DNA of 59,462 nt. Source: an uncultured Thiocystis sp. GTDB lineage: Bacteria; Pseudomonadota; Gammaproteobacteria; Chromatiales; Chromatiaceae. Location: assembly GCF_903866365.1 (NCBI RefSeq), contig NZ_CAIPNF010000054.1, positions 1-59,462 of the forward strand, read 5' to 3'. Position 1 is the first letter of the stretch, and the number at the start of each line of letters is the position of its first letter. This document shows, piece after piece, positions 18,933-27,218 of the stretch. The position numbers and the translations under genes were made by a program. The notes under the pieces are model-generated. The model did no database searches, was not told where the DNA came from, and saw only the letters and a list, made by a program, of their open reading frames with translations.

Positions 18933-18952
18933 ATTTCACCCTGGAGGACAGC

Positions 18953-19138
18953 ATGGAATTGTTCCTGAAGATCGCCGCCGCCGCGCTGCTGGTGCTGATG
19001 CTTTTCTACCTCTGGCCCGTCTACAAGCACTGGCAGGAGAATGGCCCCAAGGCTCAGAAAGGCGACTGGCAGGCGGTTATCCTGCCGCTTGGCGCCGTGG
19101 TTCTGTTTGTTATCGTGTTGATCATGGCGGTCCGCTGA
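18953..19138 (+). CDS. Small membrane protein of unknown function (61 aa)
   Basis: 61 residues with two hydrophobic segments (residues 5-23 and 41-59) joined by a short charged loop (KHWQENGPKAQKGDW). I do not recognise the family beyond this. The start is well supported by GGAGG 6 bases upstream of the ATG at 18953, and the coding bias matches its surroundings. It follows the yccA terminator by about 20 bases, so it needs its own promoter or readthrough. It is convergent with mutL. Probably a real gene, function unknown. Confidence 0.7.
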   Translation: MELFLKIAAAALLVLMLFYLWPVYKHWQENGPKAQKGDWQAVILPLGAVVLFVIVLIMAVR

Positions 19139-19142
19139 GAGC

Positions 19143-19203
19143 GGACAAACCCCCAAACTCGCGCGCATTTCAACGGTCACTCTATCGCGCGGAGCGTTTG
19201 TCC
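19143..19203. repeat. Nested inverted repeat between convergent genes
   Basis: GGACAAAC (19143-19150) pairs with GTTTGTCC (19196-19203). Inside it, CTCGCGCG pairs with CGCGCGGAG with one bulge. The structure fills the 101-bp gap between the small membrane protein gene and the 3' end of mutL, so it may limit convergent transcription. No U-tract is present. Confidence 0.45.
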
Positions 19204-19239
19204 ATCCGAGCAGACACGGCTATGCAGCGGCGATACCGG

Positions 19240-21090
19240 TCAGCGTCCGCGCGAAAACAGCCGATCCAACTCGTCGTGACTGACCCGGACCCAGGTCGGA
19301 CGACCGTGGTTGCACTGATCGATCCGCTCGACCGCTTCCATCTCGCGCAGCAACGCATTCATTTCGTCCAGGGTCAGGCGACGATTGGCCCGCACGGCGC
19401 CATGACAGGCCATGGTCGCCAGCACGGCGTCGATCGCCTCGTCGACCCGCCCGCTGCGACCGTGCTCGGCCAGATCCGCGAGTAGATCGCGCACCAGGCG
19501 CTCCATGTCCGCCTGCCGCAACAGGGCCGGCACTTCCCGCACCACCAGGCTGTCCACGCCGAGCCGCTCGATCGTCAGACCGAGACGGTCGAGCGTGCGC
19601 GACTGAGTCTCCAGCAAGTCGGCCTCGCGTGGACTGACCTGGACGGTCAGTGGCAGCAGCAGTGGCTGACGGACCAGTCGTCCATCCTTCCAGGCGGTCT
19701 TGAGCCGCTCGTAACCGATGCGTTCGTGCGCGGCATGAATATCCACGACGATGAGGCCGTCGGATGACTGCGCGAGCAGATAGACACCGTTGAGCTGCGC
19801 CAGCGCATAGCCGAGCGGCGGGATCTCGGGGTCGCCATGTGGGACAGGCGTTGCGGTGTTGGGCAAGCCGGCGTCGGACAGCGGTCGCTGAAAGGCTTGA
19901 TCGGCCCGATAGCGCCCGCGCGTATCGCCAATGCCGAGCGACAGCGTCGACGGGCGCGATGGCCGGGAGGCCACGCGGACATCCGCTTCAGTCCGCTCGC
20001 CCTCCCCCGCGGGCGCTGACAACCCGCCGAAGGTACCGGCGGAGGCCGGCGACGCGCCCAGGGTTCCTTGAGACAGACGACGTTGCAGCGACCGAAACAG
20101 GAAGTCATGCACCTGCCGGCCTTCGCGAAAGCGCACCTCGTGCTTGGCCGGATGGACGTTGACATCGACCAGCCGCGGCGGGATCTCCAGAAAGAGCACG
20201 TAGGCCGGATGGCGGCCATGGTGCAGCACGTCGCTGAATGCCTGACGCACGGCATGCGTGACCAGTTTGTCGCGGACCATGCGCCCGTTGACATAGAAAA
20301 ACTGCTGATCGGCCTGACTGCGCGAAAAGGCCGGACGCATGACCCAGCCATGCAGCCGCAGATCCACCGCCGATTCGTCGAGCGCCAGCGACTGGGCGGA
20401 AAAGCCGTTGCCCAAGAGTCGGTCCAGGCGATTCAGGACGCCCGCCGCATTCCCGTTGGCCGCCGCGAGGTCCAGCACCGAACGCCCGTTATGGCGTAAC
20501 TGGAATCCGATGTCGGGTCGCGCCAGGGCAATGCGGCGAACGACCTGTTCCAGATGACCGAACTCGGTCTTGTCGCTGCGCAGAAATTTGCGGCGCGCGG
20601 GCGTATTGAAAAAGAGGTCGCGGAGATCGACGCTCGTCCCCACCGGATGGGCGGCGGGACGCGGATCCTCAACCTGTCCGTCGGCACCGACCGTGACCTC
20701 CCAGGCGCGGCCATCGTCATCCGCCGCAGCCTCGGAAAGCGCGGCCCGCGAGGTCAGAGTCAGACGACTCACCGAGGCGATGCTGGGCAGCGCCTCGCCC
20801 CGAAAACCGAGCGTGGCGACCGCTTCGAGATCCGCCAGATCCGCAACCTTGCTGGTCGCGTGCCGCGCGAGCGCCAGGGCGAGCTGATCGCGCGGGATGC
20901 CGCGACCATCGTCGCGCACCCGCAGACGCTTGACCCCGCCCTGTTCCACCTCGATGTCGATGCGTCCGCAGCCCGCGTCCAGACTGTTCTCGATCAACTC
21001 CTTGACCACGGAGGCGGGACGCTCGACGACCTCGCCGGCGGCGATCTGGTTGACGAGATGACTGGAGAGGAGACGGATCGGACTGAACAT
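19240..21090 (-). CDS. mutL: DNA mismatch repair protein MutL
   Basis: 616 residues from the ATG at 21090 ([11 protein letters not shown]); the longer frame adds only an implausible leader. The N-terminal GHKL ATPase motifs are [31 protein letters not shown] and [20 protein letters not shown]. The C-terminal half has [12 protein letters not shown], which fits the DxHAxxExxxxE metal motif, plus ACHGAVRAN and CNHGRPT. This protein is therefore likely a latent nicking endonuclease, as in bacteria lacking MutH, unlike E. coli MutL. It links MutS recognition to strand incision. It lies 32 bp downstream of amiC, the common gammaproteobacterial order amiC-mutL. Confidence 0.96.
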   Translation of the reverse strand: MFSPIRLLSSHLVNQIAAGEVVERPASVVKELIENSLDAGCGRIDIEVEQGGVKRLRVRDDGRGIPRDQLALALARHATSKVADLADLEAVATLGFRGEALPSIASVSRLTLTSRAALSEAAADDDGRAWEVTVGADGQVEDPRPAAHPVGTSVDLRDLFFNTPARRKFLRSDKTEFGHLEQVVRRIALARPDIGFQLRHNGRSVLDLAAANGNAAGVLNRLDRLLGNGFSAQSLALDESAVDLRLHGWVMRPAFSRSQADQQFFYVNGRMVRDKLVTHAVRQAFSDVLHHGRHPAYVLFLEIPPRLVDVNVHPAKHEVRFREGRQVHDFLFRSLQRRLSQGTLGASPASAGTFGGLSAPAGEGERTEADVRVASRPSRPSTLSLGIGDTRGRYRADQAFQRPLSDAGLPNTATPVPHGDPEIPPLGYALAQLNGVYLLAQSSDGLIVVDIHAAHERIGYERLKTAWKDGRLVRQPLLLPLTVQVSPREADLLETQSRTLDRLGLTIERLGVDSLVVREVPALLRQADMERLVRDLLADLAEHGRSGRVDEAIDAVLATMACHGAVRANRRLTLDEMNALLREMEAVERIDQCNHGRPTWVRVSHDELDRLFSRGR

Positions 21091-21132
21091 GAAACCGCTG
21101 AAAACAGGCCCGGCGGTGCGCGGCACGTTCGC

Positions 21133-22554
21133 TCAGGAATCCTTGGGAATCGCGAGAACCTGACCGGCGTGAATCATATCGCCTTCCTCAAGTCCATTTT
21201 CCGCCCTCAGCGAGGACAGACTGACCCGAAGGCGCTTGGCGATCCCGGACAGGGTATCTCCCGAGTTGACGACATACCCGCGCGTCTCGGTGGGGCGACT
21301 GCTCGCCGAGGCCTGAATCAAGGGTACCTTGGTACTGGCCGAGCGCGTCGAACCCGCCGTTGTGGGTGCGACCGAGGCCACGGTCTGGAGTCCCCGTGGC
21401 GGGTATTTTTTGAGATATGCCTTGACGCCCGCGTGAATGGCTTGGGCGAGCCGCTGCTGATGAGCATTGCTCTTTAATCGCTTTTCCTCGTCCGCGTTTG
21501 AAATAAACGCGGTTTCGACCAGCAACGACGGGATATCCGGTGATTTCAGCACCACGAAACCGGCCCGCTGGACGTCTTTCCGGTGCATGTCGCCGACCGC
21601 TCCCAGATAGGAAAGCACCGCGCTGGCCACCTCGGTGCTGTGCTCGATGGTGGCATTCTGAGTCATGTCCAGGAGCACGGTCGCGAGTAGATCGTCGCTG
21701 GCCGAGATGTCGACACCGCCGACCAGGTCCGCGCTGTTCTCCCGGTCGGCCAGCCACATCGCCGCCTCACTGCTCGCGCCGACATTCGACAGGGTGTAGA
21801 CGGAAGAACCATGCGCATCGGTATTGTTAAAGGCATCGGCATGAATCGAGATGAAAACGTCCGCCTTGTGCTCCCGCGCCTTCTGGATGCGTTGACGCAG
21901 ACCGATAAAATCGTCGCCATCGCGGATCATCAGGGCACGCATCCCCGGCTCTTTATCGACCAGGCTGGCGAGCTTGCGGGCAATCGCCAGGGTGACATCC
22001 TTCTCGCGGGTGCCCGCGGGTCCGAGCGCGCCCGGATCCGCTCCGCCATGTCCCGCATCGATCGCAATGACGGCGGTCCGCAAGACACCCGTCCTGGGCG
22101 CCGTCGGAGAAGTTGCCGTTGCGGTTGAAGCGGTCGTTCGGTGCAGGTCATCGCTTGAGTTGGCGTTCCCCTTCGGGATCAGGTCGACAAACAGCCGCTG
22201 TCCATTGCCATCCGCGGATGGCGTTGAAAAGCTCTTGATCCGAACCGGATGCTTGAGATCGAGGACGATGCGCAGATCCGCCTGATTGCGCACGCCGTTA
22301 CGCAGACCGATCAGGGTCGGATCCTGGGTCGTGGCCTCGGGCAGCTTGCCGACCAGATGAGCGTCCGCGATATCGATCACCACCCGATCCGGGCCATCCA
22401 AGGTAAAGACCTGATGGGAAACCGAGGTCGTCGTCGCAAGAATCAGACGTGTCTTCCCCGCCTCGGTCGAGACGCCCGTGCACTCGACCGACGCCGGATC
22501 ACCGGCGACGGGCAAGGAGATCAGTAGCAGAAGAAGGACGATGAGCCTGTTCAC
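21133..22554 (-). CDS. amiC: N-acetylmuramoyl-L-alanine amidase with AMIN and LysM domains
   Basis: About 473 residues from the GTG at 22554, giving a clean signal peptide (MNRLIVLLLLLISLPVAG). An AMIN domain (about residues 25-130) targets the enzyme to the septum. The Amidase_3 catalytic domain (about 165-385) cleaves the amide between MurNAc and the stem peptide, separating daughter cells. Zinc ligands and the catalytic Glu are visible in DAGHGGADPGA, the Glu of GTREKDV, ISIHADAF and LLVETAFISN. A C-terminal LysM (about 425-470, YVVNSGDTLSGIAKRLRV) binds peptidoglycan. Periplasmic. AmiC-type enzymes need NlpD as activator; nlpD is at 38228. Just upstream of mutL and downstream of tsaE. Confidence 0.94.
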   Translation of the reverse strand: MNRLIVLLLLLISLPVAGDPASVECTGVSTEAGKTRLILATTTSVSHQVFTLDGPDRVVIDIADAHLVGKLPEATTQDPTLIGLRNGVRNQADLRIVLDLKHPVRIKSFSTPSADGNGQRLFVDLIPKGNANSSDDLHRTTASTATATSPTAPRTGVLRTAVIAIDAGHGGADPGALGPAGTREKDVTLAIARKLASLVDKEPGMRALMIRDGDDFIGLRQRIQKAREHKADVFISIHADAFNNTDAHGSSVYTLSNVGASSEAAMWLADRENSADLVGGVDISASDDLLATVLLDMTQNATIEHSTEVASAVLSYLGAVGDMHRKDVQRAGFVVLKSPDIPSLLVETAFISNADEEKRLKSNAHQQRLAQAIHAGVKAYLKKYPPRGLQTVASVAPTTAGSTRSASTKVPLIQASASSRPTETRGYVVNSGDTLSGIAKRLRVSLSSLRAENGLEEGDMIHAGQVLAIPKDS

Positions 22555-22765
22555 GGTGCCGTCTCGGTGCAATCTCAAGAAACCGCGTCAGCGACGACGC
22601 TTGCTGGTTCGGGCGAGGCCGGGCCGATGCCCCGACAAGGCGGGTCATCCCGGACGCCGTCTTATTAAGATAGCAGTTGCGCGGATATCTTTCCAAGATG
22701 AATCCGACGATTAGGAGCCTTTTCTCAACTCGTTTTCAGGGTTTGTCGCCAATGTGCAACCTCTG

Positions 22766-23236
22766 TCACGCGCCGGCATTCTCCGCATCGATCAGCGCGG
22801 AGACGATCGCGCGACCTTCTGCGGTCCCGCCCGACAGCGTCAGGCGGCGTCCCTCGGCGAGAGACTCGATCATGATCCGCAGATCGGCCGCCGGCAACAT
22901 CCCGACACCGCGATCCGGCCATTCGATCACCCAGAGTGCGTTCTCGCCCATGAGATCCCGCAGTCCGAGGTATTCCAACTCCTCCGGATCCGCCAAACGA
23001 TAGAGATCCAGGTGATAGACCGGACCGCTCGACACCTGATACGGCTCGATCAGGGTATAGGTCGGACTGCGCACGGCACCGCGCTGACCGAGCCCCCGGA
23101 GGATGCCTCGCGTCAGGGTCGTCTTGCCGGTGCCAAGATCGCCTTCCAGATAGATCACGCAGGCCGGTGGCAGTAAAGCGGCGAGACGCGCGCCAAAGGC
23201 AAGCTGGGCCTCCGGATCCTTTAAGCGAATCTCCAT
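22766..23236 (-). CDS. tsaE: tRNA threonylcarbamoyladenosine biosynthesis protein TsaE
   Basis: 156 residues. ATPase of the TsaBDE complex that makes t6A37 in ANN-decoding tRNAs. The P-loop is GDLGTGKTTLTRG near residue 35; SPTYTLIEPY, VYHLDLYRL and the Walker-B-like WVIEWPDRG follow, all typical of the family. The ATG at 23236 shares its A with the TGA of nnrD (TGATG), and GAGGAGG lies just before it. The two are translationally coupled, as is common for nnrD-tsaE. About 210 bp separate it from amiC downstream. Confidence 0.96.
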   Translation of the reverse strand: MEIRLKDPEAQLAFGARLAALLPPACVIYLEGDLGTGKTTLTRGILRGLGQRGAVRSPTYTLIEPYQVSSGPVYHLDLYRLADPEELEYLGLRDLMGENALWVIEWPDRGVGMLPAADLRIMIESLAEGRRLTLSGGTAEGRAIVSALIDAENAGA

Positions 23237-24735
23237 CAAGCCTCCTCGATGCCATTGCCGACCGCCCGTAAAGAATCGACGATGTCGCCGGCGATCAGTC
23301 CACGCTCGCCCTGCAAGGCCGCGCGATCCCCCGCCGCCGCATGCAGACAGACCCCGGCGCGGGCGGCATCCTCCGCGTCCAACCCTTGGCCGCGCAGGGC
23401 CGCGATCACGCCGGTCAACACATCGCCCGAACCCGCCGTCGCCATCCCGGGATTGCCGTCGCTACAGACCGCCGGCGGACGCGGCGCATCGCCCTGAATC
23501 AGGGTACCGGCGCCTTTGAGCACCACCACGCCGCCAAAGCGCCGCTGAAGTTCGTGGGCGGCGCGCGGACGATCCTGCTCCACCTCCGACACGCAGACCC
23601 CGAGCAGCCGCGCGGCCTCGCCGGGGTGCGGCGTCAACACCCAATCCGATCCCCTCGCCGGCGTCTCGGCGAGCAGATTGAGCGCATCGGCATCGACCAC
23701 CAGCGGTTTCGCGCTGTCTTGCACGCTTTGCCACAGCCGCCTGCCCCAGTCCGCGCGGCCCAATCCAGGCCCGATCGCGACGACATCCGCCCGCGCGATC
23801 AAGGGTTCCAGCGTTTCCGGTCCAGTCACTGCGCTCACCATCAGCTCCGGACGGTTCAGGTTGAGCCAGGCCGCGTGATCGGGATGCGTGGCGACCGTGA
23901 CCAGTCCGGCCCCGGCGCGCAGCGCCGCCTCGCCCGCTAGACGCGCGGCGCCCGACATGCCGGGGGCGCCGCCAACGATCAGCACATGCCCGCAGTCGCC
24001 CTTATGGGCCGTGCGCGGACGAGGTCCGAGCGACCGCCTCTGCTGGTCCCAATCGATGCGACGTAGCGAGAGGATCTCGCGCGCATAGACCGCGGCCGGG
24101 ATGTCGAGCGCGCTGAAACGCAGGTCGCCGCGACAGTCCGGCCCATCCCCGAGAAACAGCCCCGGCTTGAGACCGATGAAGCTGACCGTCGCCGAGGCGC
24201 GCACCGCCACGCCCAGCGCACGGCCGGTATCGGCCTGCAACCCCGAGGGGAGATCGAGTGCGAGCACGGGCGCTCGTTGGTCGTTGATGGCCTGGATGGC
24301 CTCCGCCCAGAGGCCCTCGACCGGGCGTTCCAGGCCAGTCCCGAGCAAGGCGTCGACGATCAGATCGGCATCGCGCGGACATCCCCGATACGCTTCAGGA
24401 ATGCCACCTGCGGCACGATACGCCGCACAACTCTCGGCGGCCTCCCCGCGCAGACGCTCCGTCTCGCCCAGTTGCAGCACACGCACCGATAGGCCATCGG
24501 CGAGCGCCAGCCGGGCGACGACAAAACCGTCGCCGCCATTGTTGCCGACACCCGCCAGGACGGTCAGCCGCCGCGCCTGCGGCCAGCGGGCGCGGAGCAT
24601 CCGATAGGCGACGGCCCCGGCGCGGTTCATCAATTCGAGTCCGGCGATGCCATATTCCTCGATCGCGATACGCTCCAGGTGACGTATCTGCTCGGTGCGA
24701 TAGAGCGCATGAGGAAGGCGATTCCTGTCTGGCAT
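23236..24735 (-). CDS. nnrD: Bifunctional NAD(P)H-hydrate repair enzyme (epimerase/dehydratase)
   Basis: About 499 residues. The N-terminal YjeF_N domain (1-215) epimerises damaged NAD(P)HX: GVGNNGGDGFVVARL, LIVDALLGTGL and ALDLPSGL are visible. The C-terminal ribokinase-like domain (about 235-490) dehydrates S-NAD(P)HX using ADP/ATP: LIVGGAPGMSGAARLA, AIGPGLG, VVDADALNLL, LTPHPGEAARLLG, VVLKGAGT, and the nucleotide site NPGMATAGSGDVLTG. The start at 24735 (MPDRNRLPHALYRTEQ) fits the family; GTG 24759 and ATG 24747 are alternatives, and none has a strong ribosome site. Coupled to tsaE and divergent from queG. Confidence 0.95.
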   Translation of the reverse strand: MPDRNRLPHALYRTEQIRHLERIAIEEYGIAGLELMNRAGAVAYRMLRARWPQARRLTVLAGVGNNGGDGFVVARLALADGLSVRVLQLGETERLRGEAAESCAAYRAAGGIPEAYRGCPRDADLIVDALLGTGLERPVEGLWAEAIQAINDQRAPVLALDLPSGLQADTGRALGVAVRASATVSFIGLKPGLFLGDGPDCRGDLRFSALDIPAAVYAREILSLRRIDWDQQRRSLGPRPRTAHKGDCGHVLIVGGAPGMSGAARLAGEAALRAGAGLVTVATHPDHAAWLNLNRPELMVSAVTGPETLEPLIARADVVAIGPGLGRADWGRRLWQSVQDSAKPLVVDADALNLLAETPARGSDWVLTPHPGEAARLLGVCVSEVEQDRPRAAHELQRRFGGVVVLKGAGTLIQGDAPRPPAVCSDGNPGMATAGSGDVLTGVIAALRGQGLDAEDAARAGVCLHAAAGDRAALQGERGLIAGDIVDSLRAVGNGIEEA

Positions 24736-24827
24736 CAAGCGTATCATTCGATCAAGCACTCCGATTTGGGCTCTCGCATGTCAATCAGGCGGCCTGATGC
24801 AGGTCGCGGTCAAACGCCGGAGCAAAC

Positions 24828-25931
24828 GTGAAATTGCCCACCCCCCAGGCCCCGCTGTCTCCCCGCCACCTTGCCGAACCGATCGCTTCGGCTCGGACAC
24901 TGGCAACTCGCATCAAAAGCTGGGGCCGGCAACTGGGATTCCAGCAGGTCGGCATCACCGACACCCATCTTGAACAAGCCGAGTCGCATCTGCTCGCCTG
25001 GCTCGCTGCCGGATATCAGGGCGACATGGAGTATATGAGACGACACGGCGTCCGGCGCTCGCGCCCGGCGGAGCTGGTGCCAGGCACCTTAAGCGTCATT
25101 TCGGCGCGGATGGATTATCTGGCCGAGTCGCCCGAAGCCCCGCGGCAGGCGCTGGGCGATCCGGCGCGCGCCTTGATTTCCCGCTATGCGCTGGGGCGAG
25201 ATTATCACAAGGTTCTGAGACAACGGTTGCAACGCCTCGCGGAGCGGATCCAGACGGACGTCGGACCCTTCGGTTATCGGGCGTTCGTCGATTCGGCGCC
25301 CGTGCTGGAAAAGCCATTGGCCGCAAAGGCCGGGCTGGGCTGGATCGGGAAACACACCAACCTGATCCATCCGCGCGCCGGATCCTGGTTTTTTATCGGC
25401 GAGATCTACACCGACCTGCCGCTCCCCAGCGATGCGCCAATCCAGAATCATTGCGGCCGTTGTCATGCCTGTCTGGACATCTGCCCGACGCGGGCCATCG
25501 TCGCCCCTTACCAACTGGACGCGCGACGCTGCATTTCCTACCTGACCATCGAACATCGCGGCAGCATCCCGGAGACGCTGCGCCCACTGATCGGCAACCG
25601 GATCTATGGCTGCGACGACTGTCAGCTCGTCTGTCCCTGGAATCGCTTTGCGACGCCCACGGCCGAGACGGATTTTCGTCCTCGTCACGGCCTGGATACC
25701 GCGACCCTGATCGAGCTCTTCGCCTGGGATGAGGCGACCTTTCTGCGACGCACCGAGGGCTCGGCGATGCGGCGGATCGGCCATGCGCAATGGCTGCGTA
25801 ACCTGGCCGTCGCGCTCGGTAACACGCCGAACGCTCCCGAGGCGAAAAACGCGCTTCGCTTACAGGTCAACCACCCGAATCCGCTCGTGCGGGAGCATGT
25901 TCAATGGGGATTGAACCAGCGCAATGGGTGA
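24828..25931 (+). CDS. queG: Epoxyqueuosine reductase QueG
   Basis: 367 residues. Catalyses the last step of queuosine synthesis, reducing epoxyqueuosine in tRNA with cobalamin and two [4Fe-4S] clusters. Cluster motifs are CGRCHACLDICPTRAI (about residue 213) and CDDCQLVCP (about 264), with the intervening ISYLTIEHRG. The family signature FVDSAPVLEKPLAAKAGLGW lies around residue 148. The GTG start at 24828 has GGAG 6 bases upstream. The C-terminal HEAT-like tail (about 300-367) is present, so it is full length. It uses a B12-type cofactor, and cobQ of the B12 pathway also lies in this window. It is divergent from nnrD, with 92 bp between the starts. Confidence 0.95.
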   Translation: MKLPTPQAPLSPRHLAEPIASARTLATRIKSWGRQLGFQQVGITDTHLEQAESHLLAWLAAGYQGDMEYMRRHGVRRSRPAELVPGTLSVISARMDYLAESPEAPRQALGDPARALISRYALGRDYHKVLRQRLQRLAERIQTDVGPFGYRAFVDSAPVLEKPLAAKAGLGWIGKHTNLIHPRAGSWFFIGEIYTDLPLPSDAPIQNHCGRCHACLDICPTRAIVAPYQLDARRCISYLTIEHRGSIPETLRPLIGNRIYGCDDCQLVCPWNRFATPTAETDFRPRHGLDTATLIELFAWDEATFLRRTEGSAMRRIGHAQWLRNLAVALGNTPNAPEAKNALRLQVNHPNPLVREHVQWGLNQRNG

Positions 25932-25964
25932 TGCCACGCAATGGCCGGTCAACCGTCGCCGCGA

Positions 25965-26891
25965 TCAATGCGGGTGGATCGAACTCATGTCGGGGAAGAC
26001 GGGATGCAACCAGCTTGTTTCGGCGACACGTTTTTTGATGTAAGCGAGTTGCCCGGCGTTGAGATCCGTTTTCCACTTCGGCGCTTTCTCGTCGACCTGT
26101 CTGAAAAAGTTCTTGGTTTCGCTGCCAATCACATGGATTTTTCCCATGTCCATCCATTGTTCGACGGATCCTTCTCGTTCCGGCACGCCCATGAATCGAT
26201 CAATTTCCTGAAGCACTTGCTCCGGCTTTTTCGTCAGCTCCTCAAAGGTGACCAGCAGATAGTTTTCCGGACCCAGAATCTCTCGATATTCGTGGGCGCT
26301 CGCGTTGTATCGGAACCAACCGTTGACGATGCCATGATCGTGACGCTGTTTTCGCTTGAGGAACGAATGAAGATACGCATTGGGGTTTTTAATCAGGTGA
26401 ACAACCTTGGTCTCCGGGAATATCGTGCGCAAGAGTTCTAATCTTAAAAGGGTTTTACAACCGTCGAAGTAATGGCTGTAATCACCGATTTTCGCTAACG
26501 CAGCCATGAAAATTTTATTTTCACGATAATAATCGGAGAGTACCCGCAATCTCGCCGAATCGGGTAGCGACCGAAAGAGAGGAACCCACGCCGCCTTTCT
26601 GGAGAGACTGATGGCGTTTCTATTGGTGCGCAGAAAATCGAAAATAGGCGTTGGATTGGATGTCAGCCATTCAAAGTCTGCCCCTGAAGTCCGCATCCGG
26701 TTTTCGATTTCAAGCCGTATCGGACACGTATAGGATGGACTCGCGCCACAGGTACAGCGCGTATCGTCAAGGTCGACGAACTGATAATTGTAAGTATCGC
26801 CGAACCCGATCACATTCGGATGTGAACACACCAGCATACTTAAGAGTGTTGAGCCGGAATACGACGACGATAAAAGCACTACATTTTTCAT
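25965..26891 (-). CDS. Sulfotransferase-family protein
   Basis: 308 residues. The N-terminus VVLLSSSYSGSTLLSMLVCSHP is the 5'-phosphosulfate binding loop of PAPS-dependent sulfotransferases. HLIKNPNAYLHSF near residue 185 matches the 3'-phosphate motif. A Cys cluster (TRCTCGASPSYTCP, residues 43-57) follows the first strand and may stabilise a loop. The acceptor is unknown; bacterial relatives sulfate glycans, lipids or other surface molecules. It is visibly AT-richer than its neighbours, suggesting acquisition. It is convergent with queG and lies 33 bp downstream of ccoS on the same strand, with no functional link to the oxidase evident. Family call is fairly sure, substrate not known. Confidence 0.8.
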   Translation of the reverse strand: MKNVVLLSSSYSGSTLLSMLVCSHPNVIGFGDTYNYQFVDLDDTRCTCGASPSYTCPIRLEIENRMRTSGADFEWLTSNPTPIFDFLRTNRNAISLSRKAAWVPLFRSLPDSARLRVLSDYYRENKIFMAALAKIGDYSHYFDGCKTLLRLELLRTIFPETKVVHLIKNPNAYLHSFLKRKQRHDHGIVNGWFRYNASAHEYREILGPENYLLVTFEELTKKPEQVLQEIDRFMGVPEREGSVEQWMDMGKIHVIGSETKNFFRQVDEKAPKWKTDLNAGQLAYIKKRVAETSWLHPVFPDMSSIHPH

Positions 26892-26924
26892 AACCGAAGA
26901 AGTCCTATTGGCACAAACGTTGAC

Positions 26925-27125
26925 TCAATCGTCCTTTTCCGCACGATGGTCGTGCTCGGTATCCGGGCGGCGAGGCTGATCGAGTTCATCCTCGTCCATC
27001 AGGATCCGCTGCCCGTCGCCATCGAGATCATCGAACTGCCCGCTCCGGGCGGCCCAGAACAGGACGGCGACGGCGGCGATCCCCAGAATCAACATGCCAG
27101 GTATCAAACCATAGATCACGTCCAT
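26925..27125 (-). CDS. ccoS: cbb3-type cytochrome oxidase assembly protein CcoS
   Basis: 66 residues: one N-terminal membrane helix (residues 5-25), then the family pattern FFWAARSGQFDDLDG (here LFWAARSGQFDDLDG) followed by an acidic tail. CcoS is needed to mature the heme/Cu centre of CcoN. It is the last gene of the ccoGHIS series and lies 79 bp after ccoI. That gap holds a hairpin terminator. Confidence 0.95.
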   Translation of the reverse strand: MDVIYGLIPGMLILGIAAVAVLFWAARSGQFDDLDGDGQRILMDEDELDQPRRPDTEHDHRAEKDD

Positions 27126-27174
27126 TGCTTCAACCTATCTCTGAGGGAAACACAACATCCTCCCAAACCGATGC

Positions 27175-27218
27175 CAAAAACCGCTTGAGCGATTTCCCGA
27201 TCGCTCAAGCGGTTTTTT
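27175..27218. terminator. Bidirectional hairpin overlapping the 3' end of ccoI
   Basis: A perfect 12-bp stem CCGCTTGAGCGA (27181-27192) pairs with TCGCTCAAGCGG (27201-27212) around an 8-base loop. T6 follows on the plus side, and A5 at 27176-27180 gives T5 on the minus transcript. The ccoI stop (27205-27207) is inside the stem. It should attenuate ccoI-to-ccoS readthrough. Confidence 0.8.
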
